64,000 bases of DNA from Sphingobium xenophagum NBRC 107872. Its GTDB lineage: Bacteria > Pseudomonadota > Alphaproteobacteria > Sphingomonadales > Sphingomonadaceae. The notes beneath the pieces are model-generated. The model saw only the letters and a list, made by a program, of their open reading frames with translations. It had not been told where the DNA came from and did no database searches. Positions 26,701 through 34,242 of this stretch are shown here, piece after piece; positions within the stretch are counted from its first letter, which is position 1; each line of letters starts with the position of its first letter. The DNA lies in NCBI RefSeq assembly GCF_000367345.1, contig NZ_BARE01000032.1, forward strand, positions 1 through 64,000. The letters run 5' to 3'. A program made the position numbers and the translations under genes.

Positions 26701-26803
26701 CGTCGCGCTGGCGGGCAAGATCAGCGACAAATGGGTCAGCGGTTTCAGGCTGCGCCTGGCGCTCGCGCATCCGATCGAGATAACGATAGGGATCGGTTGC
26801 CAT
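20729..26803 (-). CDS. giant internal virion/ejection protein with HExxH motif
   Basis: 2024 aa, by far the largest gene. It is Ala-rich, highly charged and largely helical, without a tape-measure pattern. A zinc-protease motif HESGH sits at about residues 806-810 (STFLHESGHLW), followed by a domain with TEAEYAAYRTLTATAREQ. The protein fits the large polyvalent virion proteins of podoviruses, which are ejected with the DNA; the T7 gp16 position is equivalent. The protease-like motif may cleave host targets or act on the cell envelope. It overlaps the upstream M23 gene by 1 bp. Confidence 0.75.
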   Translation of the reverse strand: MATDPYRYLDRMRERQAQPETADPFVADLARQRDDELAFRLKVAKPDEAARAQSIAQARGLPTAAVEANLGAFEKEAQASRARAAIQRHPAIGRWSASASNVAIAADDYPTLDRLGTAFMNRVALDKLDIVTDGGFLDRMGDLFKSGLYSLEQGASSFRGALQDWSARNPLPWTSRETIDRNRAGAASARARARIYGDVAATTVAGETDWRTLKARPTVGNILSFGLDQGVKSLPGMAQAALAVPLYVAGQAGNIGQTRAQVQGREDATAQDVAEATPAAILSATLERIGIHGIFGAGARTAVGRIAQASATEASTEFAQSMVEYIGGHSQTGTTFNTDEMLDQAFSGMVAGGLMGGGLRTSGEIARPAVRPIKAMVTRISDANRAINDGRFLDEIAAATAESKTARRSPDAIADLVQKLGEDNGVEQVYLPAEAVMSYMQSDSYAGDLDAWRARIDEADATGGDLVLPVGELTRLAATPGWEALKSEMRLSAGGMSLREAEAFNQAWTDAMEELSDSVAQEAEQARAADAPREQLLQSITEKLAKAGFSPSMARQNAEFLTQRAVTRSLRMGRDLTGAEYDALQVRQILPENIAAVQMADQIDVAIDVMKRQLDPAQNLGPSLMEFIAKGGGMVDTGGDLKAMGADSWHKGKPGKRRFIRDQGELIEDGGFGENEYGPDAWAQRAWEAGYFPEFGDQRPSANDLLDAVAEGVAGRDRTLIAREKSIRDAAEELRALLENRGIDPDKTSRSDIRKAIEDYAAQEAAGDGYMQGDLIPRGRILFPGGQSASAIIELYQTQNASTFLHESGHLWLEELREDAADPDAPQQVRDDWQIVQDWFAASGHPLDDGKIPVDAHELWARGVERYLMEGKAPSPGLQRLFQTFKAWMISLYNSVSRLDTPISDEVRGVMDRLIASDEELADAIAAQHLEALFPEKPASMTEAEYAAYRTLTATAREQAQSHMLAKTMNAVKRRVTKEWREREEDVRQDVTERIDALPEFRALRLARETPLDSQWIRDVLGDDATALLPKDFKRLHKDGGANPDEVAELAGFRTGDEMVRALMGIEIRRREMREKGDKRSPRKAMIDQEVEALMLERFGDPFTDGSIEQEALAAVQSDELGAVMGAELRVLGRMTGQRVTPYGVAKSWAERQITDGRVRDVASRSAIIRYERAAAKAGRAAMEAVIAKDHDEAFRQKQSQMLNNALVAAARRGADQVEEAVKRLEKWAKRRTVKGVDQDYLERAQLLLEQIEMKQRTQRSLNRQESFEAWAAQRQAEGYDVVVPPSFAESIGRTHWTRLKVGQLLALNDAVMQIIHLGRHKQSLLDGQEEREFEAVVHEALTGMDGMKHRPPSDLMEPSRWDSIKGMVAAFDASLLKMEQVFDWLDGGRSDGVFNRVVFQPLANAQAREATMLEDYYARIRAEFGKVDAKQLRRWSERFVADELINRETGQPYKMKREQLIAIALNMGNEGNIQRLTDGYGWPEDSVRRVLDREMTAADWQFVQNIWDIIDTLWPSIAAMERRVNGVEPDKVEPRQVETPHGTYRGGYYPAIYDSSKSYAAEQHAGQGADLLDAIYTRATTRASSTRERSEQVKRPILLQLGVINRHLGEVIHDITHREAVMQADKFLQAERIMKAVDETLGPEMRKQFRPWLKYIANSWAMERAGNEGVGAFMQKLRSNTTVVGMGFRFTTMLTQLAGYSNSFEYVGAKWVSGGIAQTTAHPIETFNFVMEKSDEIRNRMDTLDRDIRLTLAEMQGRKQFITAAKRFAFHGIGYMDRMVVVPTWIGAYNKAQATGMDEAASIYAADKAVRLSQGAGAPKDLAAIARGTGKWGEALKLMTMFYSYMSAFYQRERTLGRDVMAARGRDVPALLARAWWLIVVPPVLSQLLAGRGPEDEEDWGAWSFRQMLFQMLGPIPGLRDLAPPVWQAIAGDRPFDYQFTPMQRAFQVVVDTAEDARKIFDGKDAKRPVRNALETVGYWTGLVPGQVATSAQFLVDVGTGDQDPETFNQWYEGLTKGKIKED

Positions 26804-28896
26804 TACCAGTAGCGCCCCTTGCCGTTGCGGTAGATTTCACCGACCTGCTCGTCAGTCGGTACGCGGCCGTAGGTCGACTGATAGCCGTTCGCGATCCGCT
26901 GCCGGACATTGTCTGGCACGTCGCCTGCCTCCAGCTCGAAGCGCCGCCTGGTGCGCTGGGACTGGCCCGTTGGGATGCCCGCAAAGCTGGTATTGACGGT
27001 GAACGTCACTTCCTTGGTCGCGGAAAGAAACGCGCGGTAGAGCTCATCTTCTGTCGGCTTACGCTTCCCGCCGGTAAGGTCGCGGATCTCGGCTTCCATC
27101 ACCTTCTGCACACGCACGCGCTTGACCTTGTCGTTTTCATCGGAACCGGTCAGGCCTGCCTCGACGCCGAACGTCGATATCGTTGACGACACCTTGCCGC
27201 GTACATCGGCATCAGGATCGCCAGCGATGATCTTGGCCTGTTCTTTCATTAGCCCCTGCATTTCCGCGGGGGTGACCTGGCCGACGAATTTGCCCAGACC
27301 CTGTTTTGCAAACTCCTCCGGCTGAAGGATGCGCATCAGCTCCAGCGCTGTGGCCGTGCTGCCATTGGCGGCAATGCTCTTGGGTTTGGCATTCGATTTG
27401 GCGACGCCGATGTAAGACCGCGCCGCATCAGGCGACAGGCCGTTGCGGATGTTCGCCGGCATCTGCGAGATATCGGTGAATCCGTCGCCACGCCTGAGCA
27501 CCCATTCGCTCGCCTGGCGGTCCGCATCCGCTTCCTCGCGTGCCTTCAATCCGTCGCTGAGAGACACGCGGCGGCGGATTTCATCCTTGGCTCTTTCGCG
27601 CCGTTCGAACGACCAGCCGGTCTGCGCGTCCACCTTGGCAAGCAGACCATCGAGATCGTAGCGCGTCGCAGACTGCTGCGCCGCTCCTATGACCTTGGTC
27701 GGATCGACTGTCTTTCCGTTTTTGCGCACGACCATGTGCAGATGCGGTCCGGTGGAGCGGCCGGTCGATCCGACGCCGCCGAGCTGGGTATCGGGGGTGA
27801 CCATGTCTCCGGGCTTCAAGGCGGAGGGTGCCTTCATGTGCGAATAGCTCGACGTCGTGCCGTCGCCATGATCCACGATCACGAAATTGCCGCTCGCCGC
27901 GTCATGCCCGGCCTTGATGACCTTGCCCGCGGCCGTTGCAAAAATTGGCGTACCGGCCGGAGCAGGGAAGTCGACGCCGTTATGGATATGGCCGCCCGCC
28001 CTGACCTCACCATATTGGCCGGAGATGCCGCGCCCCATGCCGCGCAGCGGGTCAGCATAGTTGACGGCGCGATCAGTGCCATCGGCGGACGCAATGCCCA
28101 TGAACGCATTGGCGTCGCTCGCGGCCTCGCGCGCCTGAAGCGGCGCTTTGAGGTCGTTCCAGCGCGAGGTGCTGTCCTTGGACAGCATGTCATTTTCGTG
28201 CGCGCCCAGATAGGCCTGCGCCATCTCGATATCGCCATCGGCCATGTAGCGGTCAAAGATCTGGGCGTGCGCTCCCGATACCGCGCTGCGTTCATCGGCC
28301 TTGATCACTTCCGGGTCGGAAAGGCCGGATAGTTCCGCATTGGCGCGCGCCTGGGCCCGTATCTGCGCGAAGAAGGAATCGCGCTCGGCTGGATCGTCGG
28401 CCCGCACGGCACTCTCGATATAGTTGCCCAGCTTCGCCTTGCCGGTTTCCTGCTGATAGACGCGGCTCTGCTGGATCGCATAGGCCGACATTTCATTGTC
28501 CGCCGACGCGCGCAGCCGCGCCAGTTGCGGCTGGAGATAACGTCGTGTGCGGGGATCTGCCTGCGCCAGAGTGGCATTGAGCGCCTCTTCCACCGCCTTG
28601 CCCGCGGCCGGGCGGTGATCGAGCGCGCCTTTGCCCATTCGGGACTTCAGGTCCGACACCGCGCCGTTCGCGGCGGTGCTGGCGGTCAGATACAGATTGT
28701 CAGCATTTGTGCGGGCGAGATCATCTTCGATCTGCGCCTGCACCATCGCGGCATCGGTGCCGACCTTGCCCAGCGCTTCCAGCCCGCGGGCGACTGCACC
28801 GCCCACACCGCCGTCATTGTCGGCGGGTCTGAACCGGGCACTGGTTGTCTGGACCGGTCCCACAGTGGGACTGCCATATTGCGGGATACGCGGCAT
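26803..28896 (-). CDS. internal virion protein with M23 peptidase domain
   Basis: 697 aa. Helical N-terminal 280 residues, then an M23/LytM domain (about 300-390) with GGHIHNGVDFPAPAGTPIFA, VIVDHGDG, YSHM and GPHLHMVV, i.e. the H...D and HxH zinc ligands. The C-terminal 300 residues are helical and end GRVPTDEQVGEIYRNGKG. In podoviruses such proteins are virion-borne lysins that open the peptidoglycan during DNA entry. Located between the gp14-like gene and the giant ejection protein. Confidence 0.85.
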   Translation of the reverse strand: MPRIPQYGSPTVGPVQTTSARFRPADNDGGVGGAVARGLEALGKVGTDAAMVQAQIEDDLARTNADNLYLTASTAANGAVSDLKSRMGKGALDHRPAAGKAVEEALNATLAQADPRTRRYLQPQLARLRASADNEMSAYAIQQSRVYQQETGKAKLGNYIESAVRADDPAERDSFFAQIRAQARANAELSGLSDPEVIKADERSAVSGAHAQIFDRYMADGDIEMAQAYLGAHENDMLSKDSTSRWNDLKAPLQAREAASDANAFMGIASADGTDRAVNYADPLRGMGRGISGQYGEVRAGGHIHNGVDFPAPAGTPIFATAAGKVIKAGHDAASGNFVIVDHGDGTTSSYSHMKAPSALKPGDMVTPDTQLGGVGSTGRSTGPHLHMVVRKNGKTVDPTKVIGAAQQSATRYDLDGLLAKVDAQTGWSFERRERAKDEIRRRVSLSDGLKAREEADADRQASEWVLRRGDGFTDISQMPANIRNGLSPDAARSYIGVAKSNAKPKSIAANGSTATALELMRILQPEEFAKQGLGKFVGQVTPAEMQGLMKEQAKIIAGDPDADVRGKVSSTISTFGVEAGLTGSDENDKVKRVRVQKVMEAEIRDLTGGKRKPTEDELYRAFLSATKEVTFTVNTSFAGIPTGQSQRTRRRFELEAGDVPDNVRQRIANGYQSTYGRVPTDEQVGEIYRNGKGRYW

Positions 28897-28934
28897 CTCT
28901 TGCCCTCAAAGCGGATGCTAGATAGCTATGGGGC

Positions 28935-29351
28935 ATGACACAGGGATTGAATCGACGGGATGAACCCGTGAAAGCGAAGGCAGGAAGCAACCGGATCAGA
29001 TATATAACCTGGCCGATGATGCTTTATATTCTCGCTTACGCAATGCCGATCCGAAACATGAACGGCATCGACACACCTGTCGACGCGGTGCTCGCAGCAA
29101 GCATTATTGCTATTCCGAGTTTCGTCGTTGGGTTTCTGCTCGTGGCATTGGTGAACATCTTCAGGAAGCGGGAAAGCAGGACTTGGATACCAAACTTCCA
29201 GACTTCGCGCGGGTTGGTCTTCATGGCCTTGCTGGTAGGCGTAGTGGCGCTAAAGTCGGTATGGCCGGACGGCATGTTGCCGCTTTTGCCGGGCTTCGCA
29301 GCTATGGGATTGCTAGCAGGGAAATGGCGCTCCGCACTGCCGACGAACTGA
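28935..29351 (+). CDS. plus-strand membrane protein inside late operon (moron candidate)
   Basis: 138 aa with three or four membrane segments (about residues 25-40, 50-75, 92-108 and 115-130). It is the only plus-strand gene in the leftward late block and has local composition poorer in GC than its neighbours. Its own orientation means expression independent of the late operon, as for lysogenic-conversion or superinfection-exclusion genes. No homologue recognised. A GTCGATTCAA copy (28947-28956, minus orientation) lies inside its start. Confidence 0.65.
   Translation: MTQGLNRRDEPVKAKAGSNRIRYITWPMMLYILAYAMPIRNMNGIDTPVDAVLAASIIAIPSFVVGFLLVALVNIFRKRESRTWIPNFQTSRGLVFMALLVGVVALKSVWPDGMLPLLPGFAAMGLLAGKWRSALPTN
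28947..28956 (-). repeat. GTCGATTCAA motif, copy 2
   Basis: Exact copy of the 10-mer, about 50 bp upstream of the M23 virion-protein start on the minus strand, and overlapping the first codons of the plus-strand membrane protein. Confidence 0.6.
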
Positions 29352-29357
29352 CGCAGG

Positions 29358-29906
29358 TCAGTAGATCTCGCCAGCCTTAATCCCGAAGCTGTTGCGCCGT
29401 CCGGCGCCAAACCCCTCCGCCTTCAGCTTGCTATACTGCGAAGCGCCGCCCAGCGCCGTTCCAGCCATTTCAAATGCACCGCCGATCAAGGCTCCTTTCG
29501 CCGCCTGCCTTGAGGCTTTGGCCTGCGAACGGAAGTTCGATCCCTCAATATCGAACCCGCGGACATTCTCCGCGCCCTGCCGATAGATCCGGCCAGCATC
29601 TTCACGCGCCAGCATCTCCGTGTCCGCGGTCAGATCGGCCGAATTGCCGAAGTTGACGTCCAGTCCGCCGCCCGCCATCGCGACCCGCTGCTGCCCCTTC
29701 AGCTGGGCGACCTTGCGATAATGCTGAAGCGCCGCCTCGCGCGCATTGTCCGCTTCCTGCCGCGCCGATTCCGCCGACAGCCGGGCGTTCTGGTCTGCAA
29801 CACGCGCCTGATAGGTGTTCTGTGCATTGGCCTGGAGCGCGGAATAGCCGGCACCGATCGTCGAGACAGCCGTGCCCGCTATAAGGAGCGTAGCAGGATC
29901 ACACAT
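29358..29906 (-). CDS. T7 gp14-like internal core protein
   Basis: 182 aa. It begins MCDPATLLIAGTAVSTIGAG, a start typical of podoviral gp14-like core proteins, with a hydrophobic N-terminal segment, followed by an Ala/Gln-rich helix (NTYQARVADQNARLSAESAR) and a second Gly/Ala-rich hydrophobic stretch near residue 145. Thought to form the outer-membrane part of the ejection channel. The genes before (gp13-like) and after (ejection proteins) keep the T7 order. Confidence 0.78.
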   Translation of the reverse strand: MCDPATLLIAGTAVSTIGAGYSALQANAQNTYQARVADQNARLSAESARQEADNAREAALQHYRKVAQLKGQQRVAMAGGGLDVNFGNSADLTADTEMLAREDAGRIYRQGAENVRGFDIEGSNFRSQAKASRQAAKGALIGGAFEMAGTALGGASQYSKLKAEGFGAGRRNSFGIKAGEIY

Positions 29907-30387
29907 CGCGGATCATCCAGAACTGACGGAAGGGAACGCCGCTCACCATTTGCTCCTCAGGCTCGACGGTAAAACCCCAGGCCTGCAACAGCCGGATTGC
30001 CTTCCCGTTGGCGCTGGACACTAGGTTCCCCGCCCACCAGCGTGAATCGACCGCGCGATGGATCAACGACTGGCCCCACGAACGCAACAGCCGACCATGG
30101 CGATAGACCTCGTCTGTCCCGAGAAACCATACAGTCGCTCGGCGATCGATCGCGGAGACAGTGACGGCCCCGAACATCGCCTCCGGTCGACCGTCGACGA
30201 GCGCGGTCCAGCAGCGATCGGAGAGCATGAACCCTTGCCGCAACGCCTGTTTAGCTGAATGACCCATCGCTTCGCATTCGGTGCGGTCGATGTCGCGGAT
30301 CCGGCTGGCGATCGGCCCGACATGGGTGGCGCGGGCCGGAACGACCTGGACGTCACCCCCCAATGATCGGGTCCAGATAGACGCCAA
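29899..30387 (-). CDS. T7 gp13-like / GNAT-fold phage protein
   Basis: 162 aa, with the pattern of short phage GNAT-like proteins: an N-terminal VPARATHVGPIASRIRDIDR, a central MFGAVTVSAIDRRATVWFLGTD strand-helix and NGKAIRLLQAWGF near residue 137. T7 gp13, a virion assembly protein, has this fold, and the gene precedes the gp14-like gene as in T7. The only long start is a TTG at 30387, 35 bp inside the tail gene, so the exact N-terminus is uncertain. Confidence 0.65.
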   Translation of the reverse strand: MASIWTRSLGGDVQVVPARATHVGPIASRIRDIDRTECEAMGHSAKQALRQGFMLSDRCWTALVDGRPEAMFGAVTVSAIDRRATVWFLGTDEVYRHGRLLRSWGQSLIHRAVDSRWWAGNLVSSANGKAIRLLQAWGFTVEPEEQMVSGVPFRQFWMIRDV

Positions 30388-32176
30388 GCAATGTCAGCGG
30401 GAGCGGATCGGTCTGCTTCACATAGACCGACGCTTGCCCGCTAACGACATTGGGCGAGTCCATCAGATATTTGCCGTCTTTCAGGGTATCGACCGCGCCC
30501 CACGGTTCATCGCCGCGCGACTTGATTTCGAACAGCTGGAGCGGCTCTTCGCCATCCTCCCGTCCCGCGCCCGCAAGGATGTTGCGGCTTTGGCGTACAT
30601 GCAGGACGATCTCGCCCGGCTGCTGCTTTCGCGCCGCGTTCGAACCGCTTCCGCCATTGAACATGACCGGCATCGTCTGGATATCGACATCGTAGGGCAA
30701 GCCAAATGTCGCCTTGCGCGCCGTCCCGGCGCTAGGCGGAAGGGCGACGCGGCCGTTCGCGACAAGCAGATCCTTGACGACGAAGCCGTCGACCAGGCCC
30801 CAGATCGTGCAGCCCTCCAGATGCCACAGATTGCCGAAGATGCTGCGCGGCTCCTCATAGTCGTAGGATACCGCACAGTCGAGGAAGCAGCAGTCCGCGA
30901 CGTCGCTCCAGCGGGACGCAGCCATGCGCTCGATGAACGTGCGCTCCACGCCATCGATCATGCGGCGAACGACGAGATAGACGCGATCCTCTCCATTTTC
31001 CGGCACAGAGCAGCAGGAGAGCACGAACCCATCTGTCTCGCACAGCGTCCAGCCCCAGACCTGCTGCGCCTGCTCCCACGTGAAGGCGAGAAGCTTGCCG
31101 TCAGAGCGGACCGCCCAGACGATCGACCGCGGTTCCTGCGCATAGCACCAGCTGGTGATGTGCATGTCTTCGAAGAAGTGAGGCGAGAAGATCGTGACAT
31201 CATCAGACGTGAGTCCATCAACCTCGAACTTGTAGTTGAGCGACCGGACGCCACTGCCTACCGACGGAGAATAGAACACGACATTGTCGATCACGAGCGG
31301 GTTGAGGCGCGAGGAGCCGCGACCGATCTGTCGGCGCACGGTGGCGGGTGGCGTTGCGGTCAGGTAGCCAGCTTCGGCGCCACTGTCGATCCGGAACAGA
31401 CTGTCGGAGGTAAGGGCAAGCAGACTCGTGGTCGACGCCAACTGGTTGATCGCATTGACCTGCCCGGCGTTGGCGGCAAGAGCGATGCTGTCGTCGGGTC
31501 GAAGCGGAATGGACTGGTCGAAATTCTCGAACTCGGCCGAACGGCTGCCCCATATCGCATTGGGACTGTTTCGGCTTCTGCCGAAAAACAGCCGTTGCTC
31601 GAAAAAGGTTACGGTTGAGGGATAGTCGCCGGCCGCGGAGAAGGGGTTGTAAGCTTCTGGGGGCGCGGTGCTCAGGTCCGGCCCGATATTGGCATCGACG
31701 AACTCGAGCACGTCCGTGCTGCCGATATAGCCATAAAAAGAGCTGTTATCTGCTTTGTACACCTTGTAGCTGGCGGCTCCGGCGACAGCCCCCCACTCGA
31801 TGAAGTTATAATTCCGTTTAAGGCTGAGATCGTTGTACGCCGCGATGCCCGAACCAGTCCATCGGCTCTCATACCCATCACCGTCGACCGACGTGACGGC
31901 GTAGCGAGCGTTTTGCGGGAAATAGGCGGCGCCGCCATTTTCGGAATCGGTATTGGGCATATGCACTTCCACCGTGACGGACGATGGCGGCGATAGTTTT
32001 GGGCCAAACGCGACGTCAGCAAAAGCCCACGCGTCATGCGCCGTGCGGGTCAGCTTACCTGGCACATGATCGATATGGGCCAGATACATCGTATCAGCCT
32101 GCTGCTCGAAATCGAGCTCCTCCAATTCCACCCCATTATAGGGTGAGCCGACGCGGAAGACGCGGGAAACGCCCAT
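30353..32176 (-). CDS. tail tubular protein B / nozzle, C-terminal part
   Basis: 607 aa. VFRVGSPYNGVELEELDFEQQADTMYLAH followed by beta-propeller-like repeats (FFEQRLFFGRS, NAIWGSRSAEFENF, TSLLALTSDSLFRIDSG, NPLVIDNVVFYSP) is the body of podoviral nozzle proteins. In most relatives this part is fused to the domain encoded by the preceding gene (32176-32826). Here a TGATG stop-start separates them. Together the two would give a standard full-length protein of about 820 aa. See findings. Confidence 0.82.
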   Translation of the reverse strand: MGVSRVFRVGSPYNGVELEELDFEQQADTMYLAHIDHVPGKLTRTAHDAWAFADVAFGPKLSPPSSVTVEVHMPNTDSENGGAAYFPQNARYAVTSVDGDGYESRWTGSGIAAYNDLSLKRNYNFIEWGAVAGAASYKVYKADNSSFYGYIGSTDVLEFVDANIGPDLSTAPPEAYNPFSAAGDYPSTVTFFEQRLFFGRSRNSPNAIWGSRSAEFENFDQSIPLRPDDSIALAANAGQVNAINQLASTTSLLALTSDSLFRIDSGAEAGYLTATPPATVRRQIGRGSSRLNPLVIDNVVFYSPSVGSGVRSLNYKFEVDGLTSDDVTIFSPHFFEDMHITSWCYAQEPRSIVWAVRSDGKLLAFTWEQAQQVWGWTLCETDGFVLSCCSVPENGEDRVYLVVRRMIDGVERTFIERMAASRWSDVADCCFLDCAVSYDYEEPRSIFGNLWHLEGCTIWGLVDGFVVKDLLVANGRVALPPSAGTARKATFGLPYDVDIQTMPVMFNGGSGSNAARKQQPGEIVLHVRQSRNILAGAGREDGEEPLQLFEIKSRGDEPWGAVDTLKDGKYLMDSPNVVSGQASVYVKQTDPLPLTLLGVYLDPIIGG

Positions 32177-32826
32177 CAGGGAATCTGCTCATAAGGGTTG
32201 CCGGGACGTCCTCCGCCGCCCGTGGGTGGTGGTGGAGCCGGTTCTACGGGATCTGGTACGATTGGATCTATCGGATCGGGATCAGGTTCCTCTGCGCGCG
32301 TAACACCGCCGACCGATCCGGAAAACACAGCCATGTCGGACGTGTTCGCGTTGATCCGGAAGACATTGCCATCAACGACGTCGACGATCTCAAACAATCG
32401 AAAGTTCAATTCCTCGCCGAGCGCGCCATCGATACCGGACAGAAACACATGTTGCCCGACCGAATAGCCATGAAAAGCAGCTGTCACCCGCGCCTGCGCT
32501 TCATTGGTGACGCCCGTGATGGCCAGTTCCTCGTTCAGAACGAGGCCGCCCGCGGCTGCGACGCGCATGTATCCGTGGCCGAGCTCGAGCGCATACGCCT
32601 GCTCGATCGAGAATTTGAACGGCACCAGTCGGACCGGCTGGGAACCGTCATAGACCTCTGCAACCAGCCGGGTGCCGGGACGCTTGGTGACCCCGCCATA
32701 TTTCAGCACCACGACGTTGCGCGCCTTGCGGAGGCTCTGGGGATAAGCGTCGACATCGAACCGGCCATAAAGGTCCGGCGCCAGTTCGCCTTTGCTGAAG
32801 GAGGGTTGCGCGAACCTATAGTCCAT
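32176..32826 (-). CDS. tail tubular protein B / nozzle, N-terminal part
   Basis: 216 aa. It starts FAQPSFSKGELAPDLYGRFD and continues RKARNVVVLKYGGVTKRPGT and VPFKFSIEQAYALELGHGY, all typical of the N-terminus of podoviral nozzle or FCCH-domain tail proteins. It then ends in a Pro/Asp-rich linker (PDPDPIDPIVPDPVEPAPPP) and a stop that overlaps the next ATG by one base. It overlaps the tail tubular A stop by 11 bp. Confidence 0.82.
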   Translation of the reverse strand: MDYRFAQPSFSKGELAPDLYGRFDVDAYPQSLRKARNVVVLKYGGVTKRPGTRLVAEVYDGSQPVRLVPFKFSIEQAYALELGHGYMRVAAAGGLVLNEELAITGVTNEAQARVTAAFHGYSVGQHVFLSGIDGALGEELNFRLFEIVDVVDGNVFRINANTSDMAVFSGSVGGVTRAEEPDPDPIDPIVPDPVEPAPPPPTGGGGRPGNPYEQIP

Positions 32827-33466
32827 CGGACATCAGCCCCATGCGCGCATATTCAGCATCGCTGACATAATCGACAGTCCGCCGCGGCGCGCGATTCTCG
32901 CTCTCGGCGATCGCGCGTTGCCTCGCCACCTCCGCCAGCTTCACCATATCGCCCTTGAGAGTGCGGCTTTTCTTGAGCGGCATCGCCAGCCGGGATGCCA
33001 GTTCCAGAGAGGCAGCGCGGGCGGTGAGGCTGTCAATGACGGCCGGATCGACAGCGTTGACCTGATATTCCAGAATAGCGCTCGCGACATTGGTATAGAT
33101 CGAACCTGAAGCCACCGCGAAGGGTAGCCTGCCCAGCGCGTCCCAGGCCGGGAACGGATAGGGCCCAACGACAGGCAAGCTTTCCACCTGCTGATCGATT
33201 GAGGGAAGGACGCGAATAGCGTCGGCCATGTCGGAGGGGCGGCCGTAGCGGTAGAGCCATTCCCCCTTGCGGTCGTTCGTCTGCGCGGCCAGCGTGACGC
33301 GCCGGATCGCCCAGTCCCAATCCGTCCATGTCAGCAGCTCGGCGATCACGCCGTCATAGTGCATCTTGCAGTAGAAAGCGCTGGAAGATCGCTCATCGAT
33401 CGAGTTGATGGGATCGGCCGCTATTTCAGAGAGCGCCGCGTTGCAGATGCCGACCGGGGTTGCCAT
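32816..33466 (-). CDS. tail tubular protein A (gp11-like)
   Basis: 216 aa. ICNAALSEIAADPINSIDE at the start, then LLTWTDWDWAIRRVTLAA and the central YPFPAWDALGRLPFAVASG, matches podoviral gp11-like gatekeeper proteins, which form the ring between the portal and the nozzle. It precedes the nozzle genes as in T7. Good confidence from order and motifs. Confidence 0.82.
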   Translation of the reverse strand: MATPVGICNAALSEIAADPINSIDERSSSAFYCKMHYDGVIAELLTWTDWDWAIRRVTLAAQTNDRKGEWLYRYGRPSDMADAIRVLPSIDQQVESLPVVGPYPFPAWDALGRLPFAVASGSIYTNVASAILEYQVNAVDPAVIDSLTARAASLELASRLAMPLKKSRTLKGDMVKLAEVARQRAIAESENRAPRRTVDYVSDAEYARMGLMSDGL

Positions 33467-33496
33467 GGCCCCGCTCTATGGCGACGCCGGGCCGTG

Positions 33497-33506
33497 TTGA
33501 ATCGAC
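33497..33506 (-). repeat. GTCGATTCAA motif, copy 3
   Basis: Exact copy in the gap between the 83-aa gene and tail tubular A, 7 bp after a stop codon and about 30 bp before the next start. Left flank TGACGCTCA resembles that of copy 1. Confidence 0.6.
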
Positions 33507-33512
33507 TGAGCG

Positions 33513-33764
33513 TCAGGGGTAACCGATCAGCTTGGTCGCGGTCGACGACACGACGCGCGTGACGACGCATTTGATGATATAGCCGGCAGGCAGGCCAGTC
33601 ATCGCGACCAGGCTCCCGCGGCCGTCGCGAAAGGTCACATCGCCACCGCCGATTACGTCGATCAACCGCACGGGGACAGGGAGATCATTGTCGGCATCGG
33701 GTGTGATGTCGGGCAAGGCGGTATAGGAAACACCAGTCGAATAGGCGCTGTTGAACGGGGGCAT
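33513..33764 (-). CDS. small virion-type hypothetical protein (83 aa)
   Basis: 83 aa. The C-terminal half (VTFRDGRGSLVAMTGLPAGY, IIKCVVTRVVSSTATKLIGY) resembles the small beta-rich spike-base or decoration proteins of alphaproteobacterial phages and gene-transfer agents. It lies between the head and tail genes, preceded by AGGAG. Confidence 0.55.
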   Translation of the reverse strand: MPPFNSAYSTGVSYTALPDITPDADNDLPVPVRLIDVIGGGDVTFRDGRGSLVAMTGLPAGYIIKCVVTRVVSSTATKLIGYP

Positions 33765-33813
33765 ATGCGCTCCTCCTTAAAATTGGCGGGAGCCTGAACC
33801 CCCGCCAGATCGC

Positions 33814-34242
33814 TTACTTCTTTGCGCCGGTCGCCGGGGCCTTCAGCTTCTCGACTTCGGCCTTCAGGGCGTCGCGCTCCTTCTCGACCGCCTCCGCCCG
33901 CTGCGTCGCCTTGTCAGCCGCTTCGTCCGCGCCCGCCAGCTGCTTTTCGGCAGCATCGGCCCGCTCGGTCTCGGCCTTCAGCTTGGCGTCGAAGTCCTTG
34001 CGCATGTCGTCGATGATGGCCTTCGCCTTCTCCGTCAGCTCACGACGCACGGTTTCGATGGCCTCGGCACTGGCATCGACCGGCGGCGCCGGCTCAGGGT
34101 CGGGCAGCTCGTTGCCCTTGTCATCGAGCAGCGCCATCCACTTGCCTTTGGGAGCAGTGGTCGTGAAGACATCATACTCCTCGACCATCCGATCATCGAC
34201 ATAGCCGCGTTCACGCGCCCGGTAAGTCCGCATCTCGCTCAT
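33814..34242 (-). CDS. coiled-coil head-region protein (142 aa)
   Basis: 142 aa. The N-terminus (YRARERGYVDDRMVEEYDVF) is globular; residues 60-135 form a long charged coiled coil (AKAIIDDMRKDFDAKLKAE). It overlaps the Bbp16 stop by one base. Possibly a head-completion or connector accessory; function unknown. Confidence 0.6.
   Translation of the reverse strand: MSEMRTYRARERGYVDDRMVEEYDVFTTTAPKGKWMALLDDKGNELPDPEPAPPVDASAEAIETVRRELTEKAKAIIDDMRKDFDAKLKAETERADAAEKQLAGADEAADKATQRAEAVEKERDALKAEVEKLKAPATGAKK

Noticed and set aside
29899..33466. T7-type (autographivirus) phage with its own RNA polymerase
   Set aside because: Tail and core proteins are T7-like but no single-subunit RNA polymerase gene exists in the prophage; control is by CI/Cro-type repressors.
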